This document shows, one piece after another, positions 35,011-42,889 of a stretch of DNA of 59,829 nucleotides. Source of the DNA: Cyanothece sp. BG0011. GTDB taxonomy: Bacteria > Cyanobacteriota > Cyanobacteriia > Cyanobacteriales > Microcystaceae. The stretch lies in contig NZ_PRLH01000051.1 in the NCBI RefSeq assembly GCF_003013815.1, positions 1-59,829 of the forward strand, in the 5' to 3' direction. Made by a program: the position numbers and the translations under genes. Every line of letters begins with the position of its first letter. The first letter of the stretch is position 1. The notes below the pieces were generated by a model. The model was not told where the DNA came from. It searched no databases and saw only the letters and a list, made by a program, of their open reading frames with translations.

Positions 35011-35823
35011 ATGCCCCAACCCCGTAAACGGTTTGCTCAACATTGGTTACGCAGTGAAACGGCACTAGAACAAATTATACAGGCTGCCAACCTCAAAAAC
35101 AGCGATCGCCTCTTAGAAATTGGTCCCGGAACCGGTATTTTAACCCGTCGTCTCTTACCGTTAGTTCAGTCCCTTATTGCAGTAGAATTAGATTGGGATC
35201 TTTGTAAAAAATTAGTCAAAAGTTTAGGAAATGAAGATAATTTTTTACTGTTGCAAGGGGATATTTTAAAATTAGATATTGCCAGAGAAGCCAAAGATTT
35301 TCCTAAGTTTTTACCCATCAATAAAGTCGTTGCTAACATTCCATATAATATTACCAGTCCCATTTTAGATAAACTATTGGGTAGCATTGCTTCTCCTAAA
35401 AATCCTTCTTATGATCTCATTGTTTTATTAATTCAAAAAGAAGTGGCTCAAAGAATTGTTGCTGCTCCTGGTAGTAAAAATTATGGTGCATTATCCATTA
35501 AAATGCAATATTTAGCCGACTGTAATTATATTTGTGATGTGTCGAAAAAAGCCTTTTATCCTCCCCCAAAAGTAGACTCTGCTGTCATTACGTTTCGTCC
35601 TCGTTCTTTACTTAATTCTGCCATAAATCCTAAACATTTAGAAACCTTAATTAATCTGGGGTTTTCCAGTCGTCGTAAAATGTTACGCAATAACCTAAAA
35701 AGTTTAATTAATCAGGATCTTTTGACAGAATTTTTAACAGAAATTGACCTAAATGAAAAAGTACGGGCTGAAAACTTGGATCTTAATCAATGGATCGCAT
35801 TAAGTAATCATTTTTCTCAATAA
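35011..35823 (+). CDS. rsmA: 16S rRNA dimethyladenosine transferase
   Basis: A 270-residue KsgA/RsmA enzyme that dimethylates A1518 and A1519 of 16S rRNA late in small-subunit assembly. It has KRFAQHWL at the N-terminus, the AdoMet loop LEIGPGTGILT (35-45), the catalytic NIPYNI motif near residue 111, and the family block FYPPPKVDSAVITF. The SSRRKMLRNNLK segment in the C-terminal domain is typical. Length normal. The usual downstream neighbour ispE is absent. Confidence 0.95.
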   Translation: MPQPRKRFAQHWLRSETALEQIIQAANLKNSDRLLEIGPGTGILTRRLLPLVQSLIAVELDWDLCKKLVKSLGNEDNFLLLQGDILKLDIAREAKDFPKFLPINKVVANIPYNITSPILDKLLGSIASPKNPSYDLIVLLIQKEVAQRIVAAPGSKNYGALSIKMQYLADCNYICDVSKKAFYPPPKVDSAVITFRPRSLLNSAINPKHLETLINLGFSSRRKMLRNNLKSLINQDLLTEFLTEIDLNEKVRAENLDLNQWIALSNHFSQ

Positions 35824-35944
35824 TCTCTCAAATCATCATTTAATATGTTATATAAAAAATGTCTTGCATTCCAGACAATCCTTGTTAAGATATAAGTATA
35901 TTAATAATATTTTCATATTTTCGTTGCACCCTCACCCTTTTATT

Positions 35945-36346
35945 ATGTTTAATACCCTGCTGACTCCTCAACTGTGGAAACCCAAAATTTCTCTCTTAGA
36001 AGAATTTTTACAGGTTTTACCCCTTCAATATCGAACCATTGTCGCTTTAGCTTACTTTACGACTTCTAGAATAGAGGATATTTTATCTTTACAAAAAGAA
36101 GACATTACTGGTGAAATAATTATGATTGAGGACTCAAACTTACAAAAGAAGAAAAAAGTTCCAATTATTACCAGATTAAGACCCTATTTAACCGTATATC
36201 TTAATGGATATGACCCTAACCAATCAGACTTGTTGTTTACTGATCGATTAGGAAACCCTCTCACCAGTTCCCATGTGTTCAAAATTTTGAATATAGTAGC
36301 AAAAAAGATAAATCTTCCCGATATGTATTTGTCTGTTCTACGCTAA
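35945..36346 (+). pseudogene. Truncated tyrosine recombinase-like protein
   Basis: From ATG 35945 the frame gives 133 residues resembling the first part of a phage-integrase catalytic domain. FTTSRIEDILSLQKEDI matches the first catalytic-Arg box and the KKKKVPI hairpin holds the catalytic Lys, with LLFTDRLGNPLTSSHVFKIL beyond. It stops at YLSVLR where the HxLRH box should begin, so the second Arg, the His residues and the nucleophilic Tyr are missing. It cannot recombine DNA by the usual chemistry. It may be a decayed integrase or a small DNA-binding derivative. An in-frame ATG at 35864 is less likely. Confidence 0.6.
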
Positions 36347-36487
36347 TGTCTATAAATAGCATAATGATCGGATTTGGGCTGTATTAATTTCGACAAAAAA
36401 TTAGATATTAAAATTCGTCTCAATTGCTTGGTTTGAACCCAATAACGAGGTTTAATGAAAGTATAGAATGTTATTGGAGCATCAATC

Positions 36488-36661
36488 ATGACATCAGCCA
36501 CTGTCACTCAAATGAAATGTGCTTGTCCTTCTTGTAATTGTATTGTTTCTATTAGCGATGCTGTGCAAAAAGAAGGCAAATATTATTGCGGTGATGCTTG
36601 TGCTAATGGCCATCCCAACGGTGCAGGATGTTCTCATCATGGGTGTGAATGTCACGCATAG
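36488..36661 (+). CDS. smtA: Bacterial metallothionein
   Basis: A 57-residue SmtA-type metallothionein found by direct reading. Nine cysteines (11, 13, 16, 18, 34, 39, 48, 53, 55) and several histidines lie in the pattern CACPSCNC...YYCGDACANGHP...GCSHHGCEC, which matches the Synechococcus zinc metallothionein. It binds about four Zn ions in the cytoplasm and buffers Zn (and Cd). No smtB repressor gene and no clear 12-2-12 operator is visible close by. The only long frame listed on this segment runs antisense and is spurious. Confidence 0.95.
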   Translation: MTSATVTQMKCACPSCNCIVSISDAVQKEGKYYCGDACANGHPNGAGCSHHGCECHA

Positions 36662-36743
36662 AAACAAGATCACAGGCATTGGCCTAAAAATCAGTTAAAA
36701 CAGGAGAATATGAGGATAATGTATTGCTCCTTTTTAACTGAAG

Positions 36744-37472
36744 ATGACCTATCATTTAAGAATTGCCGATATTCCTTCGAGTGAGCGACCCCGTGAGCGT
36801 TTAATGGCCGTAGGGGCAAAAAATCTGGCGACTGCTGAACTCTTAGCCATTTTACTGGGAACAGGACAAGGAAAAGGTAAACTCTCTGCTGTGGGGTTAG
36901 GCCATCATATTCTACAAGAATTAAGCAAACATCGTCGTGATCCCCTCGATCTTTTACGGGATATTAGTCCTAACGAACTGATGACCATTGATGGTATTGG
37001 ACCGGCGAAAGCGACAACCATTATTGCTGCAGTAGAATTAGGAAAACGAACCTTTCAAGTGCGTCCCCTCGAACGAGTGACCATTGATAGTCCAGAAGCT
37101 GCGGTTGCTGCCTTGAGTCATGACTTAATGTGGGAAAGACGAGAGCATTTTGCTGCTGTTTTTTTAGACAGTAAATACCGACTCTTAGGAACAAAAGTGA
37201 TCACCATTGGAACCGCTACAGAAACCCTGGTTGATCCGGCTGAAATTTTCCGAGAAACCCTCAAACAAGGGGCAAACGCTTTAATTGTGGCGCATAATCA
37301 TCCGTCTGGCAATGTTGAACCCTCACAAGAAGATTTAGATTTAACAGAACAATTATTAAAGGGGATGCAACTTATTCGTATTCCTCTGATTGATCATCTT
37401 ATCTTAGGAGAAGGCAATCATTGCAGTTTGCATAGGATAACAGATTTATGGCAACGTTATCCTCAAGAATGA
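36744..37472 (+). CDS. radC: RadC-family JAB-domain protein
   Basis: A 242-residue protein with an N-terminal helix-hairpin-helix ([13 protein letters not shown], about 81-93) and a JAB/MPN metalloprotein domain with [14 protein letters not shown] (184-197), giving the His-x-His...Asp zinc site. RadC proteins were once linked to DNA repair, but a general biochemical role is not established. ATG 36744 follows a well placed purine run. Its last 50 codons and the 76 bp beyond are duplicated at 39419-39645. Confidence 0.93.
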   Translation: MTYHLRIADIPSSERPRERLMAVGAKNLATAELLAILLGTGQGKGKLSAVGLGHHILQELSKHRRDPLDLLRDISPNELMTIDGIGPAKATTIIAAVELGKRTFQVRPLERVTIDSPEAAVAALSHDLMWERREHFAAVFLDSKYRLLGTKVITIGTATETLVDPAEIFRETLKQGANALIVAHNHPSGNVEPSQEDLDLTEQLLKGMQLIRIPLIDHLILGEGNHCSLHRITDLWQRYPQE

Positions 37473-37548
37473 ACCAACTTGTTAGTCTGAAATTTAGAAT
37501 AATTAATTATGTTGGGTTTCGTTCCTCTACCCAACCTACCAGATCAGC
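37322..37548 (+). repeat. 227-bp direct repeat, left copy (radC 3' end)
   Basis: Bases 37322-37548 match 39419-39645 at a constant offset of 2097 with no indels and roughly 18 substitutions. The copy covers the last radC codons, its stop and the AACCCAACCTACC hairpin arm, ending AGATCAGC in both. Confidence 0.92.
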
Positions 37549-37842
37549 GATCGTACTAATTCTTGGAGTTCCCTTTGTATGGATCACTCAAGAATGATAA
37601 GAGTTTCTCTATCATATACATACGTAAATGGTATTTAATTTAGGATTGATTTTAGGCTATACTAGGAGCAATACTAGATAATCTTAATTTGCTTTTCTGA
37701 TTGAGATTGTCAGGAATTATACCAGTATCGATAAAGACAACAGATCAACCTGATCATAAGCTTCTGCAAAACTTTTATTTGAAGAGCTTTTTCAAGTTAA
37801 TCGGCTTAAAATCAATCAAAATAGTTGAACCCTCACCCCACA
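37473..37842. other. Intergenic region between radC and the antiporter gene
   Basis: 370 bp holding the tail of the 227-bp repeat (to 37548) and then AT-rich DNA with no recognised gene. It presumably contains the promoter of the antiporter gene. Confidence 0.5.
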
Positions 37843-39294
37843 ATGAATGCTTTAACCATTATCTGGATAGCTTTACCCTTGTTTATTGGGTTTAGTATTT
37901 ATTTATTGCCCTCAATCTGTCGTTATCTTGCTTTAGGAGTTGCTATTATTTCCCTAGGGTACAGCTTAAAAATATTCAGTTTATCGTTACCGTTAGATTT
38001 ACAATTACTAGATAATTTCGGGGTAATTTTATTAATTGATAACTTAAGTGGTTTTTTTGTTTTAACGAATGCCTTAGTTACCTTGGGAGTTATTCTTTAT
38101 TGCTGGCAGAGTGATAAAACTAACTTTTTTTATACCCAGGTTATTATTTTACATGGCAGTGTTAATGCTGCTTTTATTTGTGCTGATTTTATCAGTTTAT
38201 ATGTAGCTTTAGAAGTTATTAGTATTGCTGCCTTTTTACTCATTACTTATCCAAGAAGCGATCGCTCAATATGGGTAGGGTTACGTTATCTCTTTGTCAG
38301 TAATGTGGCCATGTTATTTTATCTGGTAGGCACAGTTTTAGTCTATAAGGCACATCATTCTTTTGGCTTTGAAGGGTTAAGAGGATCACCGCCAGAAGCA
38401 GTTGCCCTTATTTTTTTAGGACTGTTAGCAAAAGGCGGTATTTTTGTTTCAGGGTTATGGTTACCTTTGACCCATTCTGAGTCGGATAGTCCTGTTTCTG
38501 CTATGTTATCAGGGGTTGTGGTTAAAGCGGCAATTTACCCCTTAGTTCGTTGTACGTTAATGGTTCCTGAAGTTGATCCGATTATTCGTATTTTTGGAGT
38601 AGGAACGGCATTATTAGGGGTGAGTTATGCTATTTTTGAACAAGACACAAAACGGACGTTAGCTTTTTCTACTGTTTCCCAATTAGGCTTTATTTTGGCA
38701 GCCCCAGAAGTGGGTGGATTTTATGCTTTAACTCATGGTTTAGTTAAGTCATCTTTATTTTTGATGGCAGGAATTTTACCAAGTCGTAACCTCAAAGTAT
38801 TAAAAGATCAACCGATGAAAACTGCTATTTGGATACCTTTGGTTATGGCCAGTTTTTCAATTTCGGGATTTCCTTTATTATCAGGGTTCGGGGCAAAAGT
38901 TTTGACCATGAAAAATTTACTACCTTGGCAAGTCATTGGAATGAATATTGCTGCCCTAGGGACAGCCACCACCTTCGCTAAGTTTATCTTTTTACCCCAC
39001 GAAAAAAGCGGAGGAAGTAAAGCAAAATCTGGATTTTTTCCAGCCATCAGTGTATTATTAGGTGGCTTATTAATTGCCAATGGTGTTTACTATCAAGCCT
39101 ATACTTTGACTAATATTATCAAACCTTTACTTACAATCTTTTTAGGCTGGTTTATTTATATTTTAATAGTTCAACGAATGGTAATTAAACTACCCCGTAT
39201 CGCTGAACAATTTGAGCATTTAATTGGAGGGATGAGTTTAATGTTAATTTTTCTGTTTTGGGTTATCCTAGGAAATCAAACCTCAATATTCTAG
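37843..39294 (+). CDS. Orphan NADH-dehydrogenase ND2/ND4- or MrpD-like antiporter subunit
   Basis: About 483 residues and twelve to fourteen membrane helices of the complex I/Mrp antiporter subunit family. Conserved charged positions include ALEVISIAAFLL (TM5 Glu), LLAKGGIFVSGLWLPLTHSESDSPVSAMLSGVVVKA (TM7-8 Lys region) and FEQDTKRTLAFSTVSQLGF. The Ala-His-Ser-Ala block of ND4/MrpD is thus present in modified form. It may act in Na+/H+ exchange or proton pumping, alone or with partners elsewhere. No other ndh or mrp genes are adjacent. ATG 37843 is preferred over TTG 37825. It lies between the two copies of the radC-end repeat. Confidence 0.8.
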   Translation: MNALTIIWIALPLFIGFSIYLLPSICRYLALGVAIISLGYSLKIFSLSLPLDLQLLDNFGVILLIDNLSGFFVLTNALVTLGVILYCWQSDKTNFFYTQVIILHGSVNAAFICADFISLYVALEVISIAAFLLITYPRSDRSIWVGLRYLFVSNVAMLFYLVGTVLVYKAHHSFGFEGLRGSPPEAVALIFLGLLAKGGIFVSGLWLPLTHSESDSPVSAMLSGVVVKAAIYPLVRCTLMVPEVDPIIRIFGVGTALLGVSYAIFEQDTKRTLAFSTVSQLGFILAAPEVGGFYALTHGLVKSSLFLMAGILPSRNLKVLKDQPMKTAIWIPLVMASFSISGFPLLSGFGAKVLTMKNLLPWQVIGMNIAALGTATTFAKFIFLPHEKSGGSKAKSGFFPAISVLLGGLLIANGVYYQAYTLTNIIKPLLTIFLGWFIYILIVQRMVIKLPRIAEQFEHLIGGMSLMLIFLFWVILGNQTSIF

Positions 39295-39401
39295 GTCAAG
39301 CAGATAAAATAGACAACCTGGCTTAATCTTAGATGCTCTTAGGTGTTGGTCACATTTAAGCGTGTATAATTAATGCGATCGCTTCGTTACTCCCTATTAA
39401 A

Positions 39402-39569
39402 ATGCTAGTTCCTGAACTTTCACAACAAGATTTAGATTTAACGGAACAATTATTAAAAGGAATGCAACTCATTCGTATTCCACTGATTAATCATCTTATC
39501 TTAGGAGAAGGCAATCATTTCAGTTTACACAGAATAACAGATTTATGGCAACGTTATCCTCAAGAATAA
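39402..39569 (+). pseudogene. radC 3' fragment
   Basis: An open frame from ATG 39402 encodes 55 residues. From residue 7 on it matches RadC 194-242 ([18 protein letters not shown] and [11 protein letters not shown] identical). The JAB metal-site histidines are missing, so no enzyme activity is possible. Most differences are synonymous or conservative, so the copy is either recent or still translated. Confidence 0.88.
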
Positions 39570-39645
39570 ACTATCTTGTTAGTTTGAAATTTAGAATAAT
39601 TAATTATGTTGGGTTTCGTTCCTCTACCCAACCTACCAGATCAGC
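39419..39645 (+). repeat. 227-bp direct repeat, right copy
   Basis: Partner of 37322-37548; see that entry. It carries the radC fragment and ends AGATCAGC before unrelated sequence. Confidence 0.92.
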
Positions 39646-39731
39646 ATTGTCCCATACAACCATTATTTATTCATAATGAACTAAAATTTGATTAGTCCCT
39701 TGAAGCCATTGAATAATAATGGTAATTAAAT

Positions 39732-39962
39732 ATGACTCATTCTGTTACTTTAAAGATTCCTGATCATTTATATTCTCCTCTATTAGAAAAGGCAAATCAA
39801 ATGGGAAAAAAGCCAGAAGAATTAATGATTGAATATTTATAAACTATGATTAAGAATACAGAAGATGACCCCGGAGAGGAGTTTATAGGGGCGTTTAATA
39901 GTGAGCTTCCCGACTGGACAGAAAACCATGATGTTTATTTAGGAAAGTCTTTATCTGAATAA
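39732..39962 (+). pseudogene. Disrupted VapB-like antitoxin gene
   Basis: The frame starts MTHSVTLKIPDHLYSPLLEKA and reaches a TAA at 39840-39842 after 36 residues. It then continues in the same frame through TMIKNTEDDPGEEF and ends LGKSLSE at a second TAA, 39960-39962. Together this reads like a 76-residue antitoxin with an N-terminal ribbon-helix-helix segment and an acidic tail, broken by one nonsense codon. A short 36-residue product is still possible. The PIN-domain fragment follows 8 bp later. Confidence 0.6.
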
Positions 39963-39970
39963 TAATTAGG

Positions 39971-40048
39971 ATGTTAGAAATCTTTGTGGATACGTCTGGA
40001 TGGGGGAATTTAGTGGATAAAAGTCAACCTTATCATCTTGAGCATTAA
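39971..40048 (+). pseudogene. Truncated VapC/PIN-domain toxin
   Basis: A 25-residue frame MLEIFVDTSGWGNLVDKSQP that then ends after YHLEH. The FVDTSGW...LVDKSxPYH opening is characteristic of PIN-domain RNases (first catalytic Asp7). The remaining catalytic acids are absent, so this is a toxin remnant. It sits directly after the broken antitoxin frame, in the order usual for vapBC. Confidence 0.65.
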
Positions 40049-40147
40049 TGTAGAACACACCTATTATATTAGATGCCGTTAGACGTTGATTACTAAATTT
40101 GTGCTTTCATGGTAATTAGGTTTATAAGCTGATTTAACCGTTAAACT

Positions 40148-40849
40148 ATGTTAGTTCCCTTAACTCGTGACGCATTAGAAGAAATTATTCCCCCCATTGC
40201 CACAGGAAACCAATATTCTTTTTATTGGGGTAAATGGCGAGATTTATTGCAGCGTTTGTTTATTTCATTAATTGCTTTGGTCATCACTTGGTTATTAGGA
40301 AAATTAGCCGGGTCTGGTGGCGAAACCATTAAACTGATTTTTGATATCATTGCCGGATTATATTGGCTGTGGGGTCCTGTTTTATGGGCCAGTGTTCGCA
40401 ATGGGAAATACCGTCGTTATCCTTATTGTGGGTTTTGGCAAGGACAAGTCTTAGATGTGTTTATCACCGAAGAATTAGTCGGAGAAGAACAAACGGTGAA
40501 TAAATGGGGGGAGTTGGTAGTCATTGAAAATAGAGAACGACAAATTAATATCGAAGTGGGAGACGAAGAAGGGTTTACTGCCATCACAAAAGCCCCTATA
40601 AACCGCCTTTATCGAGTCATTAAACCAGGACAAATAGCAGAAATGTTGATTTTGTCAAAAACCCCAGAATTAAGCCGTATTGATAAGATTACAGATGTTT
40701 ATTTTCCTCAACACAATTTATGGATAGGAGAGTATCCTTATCTACGCCGTGATATTTTTAAACAGGTTAGCGAAGAGTTGGGGGGATATTCAAGTTATCG
40801 TACTCCAACAAAAGGAAAAGCCCGTATTGTTCGACGACGCAGACGCTGA
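40148..40849 (+). CDS. Conserved membrane protein of unknown function
   Basis: A 233-residue protein with two hydrophobic segments (about 34-52 and 60-82) and a polar C-terminal domain (about 85-220) rich in beta strands, ending in a basic tail (KARIVRRRRR). Blocks such as YCGFWQGQVLDVFITEELVGEEQTVN do not match a family I can name. It may be a thylakoid or plasma-membrane protein with a cytoplasmic domain. It stands alone and converges on the GT-C gene, 12 bp away. Confidence 0.6.
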   Translation: MLVPLTRDALEEIIPPIATGNQYSFYWGKWRDLLQRLFISLIALVITWLLGKLAGSGGETIKLIFDIIAGLYWLWGPVLWASVRNGKYRRYPYCGFWQGQVLDVFITEELVGEEQTVNKWGELVVIENRERQINIEVGDEEGFTAITKAPINRLYRVIKPGQIAEMLILSKTPELSRIDKITDVYFPQHNLWIGEYPYLRRDIFKQVSEELGGYSSYRTPTKGKARIVRRRRR

Positions 40850-40861
40850 ATTTAGCAATTA

Positions 40862-42514
40862 TTAATTGTTAATGATACGATAAACATAAGCTGTGTTTGT
40901 TTCTAGAAATAACTCCGAAGGTCTATCAATTGTGTCATTCTCAGAAATTTCAAAAGTAGGAAATAAATTAAGGGCTTTTGGTGGGTCGTTTTTGAAAAAA
41001 TACGGTTCTGTATAGCTACTATTATTCAGAAAATTACTCTCGATTAGCATAATTCTTTTAGGATGAATAATATAGTGACTCGTTTGACAAGTTTCTGTTA
41101 CCGAAATTCCTTTGTTAGTAACGTAAGTATCTATATAATTATATTGATTATTCTTTTTTCGTTTTCTTTGTATTGTTGGGTCACAAATGGTTGAATTAGG
41201 GGGTAATTCCTCAAGAATCTTGGTTACATCTTCTGTACTCATTAAAGCATTTTCACTATATTTACTTAGCATAAAGCGGTAATCATAGCGTATATTTTGT
41301 AAACAGGAAATCATAATAAATATGCCAATAAAAATGACTAATACTTTCTGATAACGAGAAGAATAATCTAAATGAGCAAGGGTAATAACAGTTAAAACAA
41401 TTGGTGCAAAGGATATAAGTGACTTATAGTAAGGAACGGTTTCTTTAGGATCAATATTAGCAGCAGCTAGAAGAAAGATTAACCAAGTTGACACCCAAAA
41501 CAACCAAATATACGGGTTTCCTTTAAACTTGACAAACCCTAAATAAGTCACTATGGATAAGAAGATAATTGAAATGAATAAAGATAACCGAGAATCATCC
41601 CATAAATAATGTTGTTGACCTAAAGTCAAATAGTTTAAAATTAACTGACTAAATTTATTAAATAACTTGATTAAAAAAGAGCTATCAGATTGAGAACTAG
41701 ACTTAAGCACTGTTTTAATAATAGCTTTTGTATTACGAAAATTGCGTCCAAATTCACCGATCCAGTACGGTGTTAAGCTGATAATAGCTGACATAATACT
41801 AATAAAAGGTAAAGTTATAAATAGATATTGTTTTTTCTTAATCCCTCGATAAATGAAAACAGCAATAGCAATAATAAACACCAAGGGAATAATAAATAAA
41901 GTGGAAGAGTGCAAACTAACTAAAATAGCTAAAACAATCCCTGAAAATATCCATAAAGTAACTTGTGATAAAAAAGAATATTTATTTTTCATTTCTAGCT
42001 GATAGAGAGCCGTTAATAATAGGAAGAAAAAGGGAATTGAACTCGGATTCCATTGAAAATTACTAATAAAAATATCTCCAAAAAATAAACTATACCAAAA
42101 ACCAGCTAGTCCACTCAAAAAAAGTCTTAATGACCTTTTGGTTCTATCTAATAGTTGATAAATTAAATAGATAAAAAGAGGAATTGATAAAAAAGAAAAT
42201 AAAGCATTGGGAAAAGCTTGAAAAACAGGGGCAGCACCAAGTATAGTAAAGGGAAAAAAAAGATAATAATAAAGGGGTAAAATATGATGTCCTCCAATGG
42301 AAGATACAGGTCCAAGGGTAGGAAATTTCCCCTTCCATATTTCCATGATCAAAAAACTATCTCTTATCTGATCGGGATCAGGTCCAATATCAAAAGTTAC
42401 ATACTGAAAAACAGCTATTACTCTTGTAAAAAAAGCAAAACTTATCGCTAAAACTATCAAGATAAATCCTATAACTTTTATTGTTTTAGCATCAATAGTC
42501 GTTGATTTTGTCAT
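40862..42514 (-). CDS. GT-C-type (GT39-like) membrane glycosyltransferase
   Basis: A 550-residue protein with about eleven membrane helices and a C-terminal soluble part (about 420-550). The first extracytoplasmic loop holds the acidic sequence DIGPDPDQIRDSFL, which fits the catalytic Asp motif of GT-C enzymes using lipid-linked sugars. The family assignment is by topology and this motif only. It probably adds a sugar to a lipid, protein or polysaccharide on the outer face. AT-rich, convergent with its left neighbour, and next to the acyltransferase cluster on the opposite strand. Confidence 0.6.
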   Translation of the reverse strand: MTKSTTIDAKTIKVIGFILIVLAISFAFFTRVIAVFQYVTFDIGPDPDQIRDSFLIMEIWKGKFPTLGPVSSIGGHHILPLYYYLFFPFTILGAAPVFQAFPNALFSFLSIPLFIYLIYQLLDRTKRSLRLFLSGLAGFWYSLFFGDIFISNFQWNPSSIPFFFLLLTALYQLEMKNKYSFLSQVTLWIFSGIVLAILVSLHSSTLFIIPLVFIIAIAVFIYRGIKKKQYLFITLPFISIMSAIISLTPYWIGEFGRNFRNTKAIIKTVLKSSSQSDSSFLIKLFNKFSQLILNYLTLGQQHYLWDDSRLSLFISIIFLSIVTYLGFVKFKGNPYIWLFWVSTWLIFLLAAANIDPKETVPYYKSLISFAPIVLTVITLAHLDYSSRYQKVLVIFIGIFIMISCLQNIRYDYRFMLSKYSENALMSTEDVTKILEELPPNSTICDPTIQRKRKKNNQYNYIDTYVTNKGISVTETCQTSHYIIHPKRIMLIESNFLNNSSYTEPYFFKNDPPKALNLFPTFEISENDTIDRPSELFLETNTAYVYRIINN

Positions 42515-42889
42515 CTTAAAAACTCAAAAATAAAATAGACTGATTAGAAACTCGATAATAAAACATAGATCTACAATAAAATATCATAAGATATTATTAT
42601 TTAAAAGTGTTAACTGATTGATTTTTGTAAATACCCTAAATTAGCACTGCTATTTTATGACCATACAACGAAAACTAACTGTGTGGTATTATATTGGCTC
42701 ATGGAGACACGATAAACCTCTAGAATCTTAAGATTTAACCAAAAACACTTTGATAAGGCTTTAAGATAGAATAACAGAGAGTTATTAAGCCTATTCTCAT
42801 TTGACTTGAGAGTATTATATATCTTTGTCGGGATTTTTATGATAAAGTTTTTAGTTAATTGATAGTTATTTTAAAAGAAGTTTATCCAG
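42515..42889. other. Divergent promoter region between GT-C gene and MBOAT gene
   Basis: 375 bp of AT-rich DNA without a recognised gene or RNA. It must contain the promoters of the two divergent genes. Confidence 0.5.

Noticed and set aside
36494-36679. Minus-strand open frame with a run of hydrophobic residues
   Set aside because: It is antisense to the metallothionein gene smtA, which is certain from its cysteine pattern.
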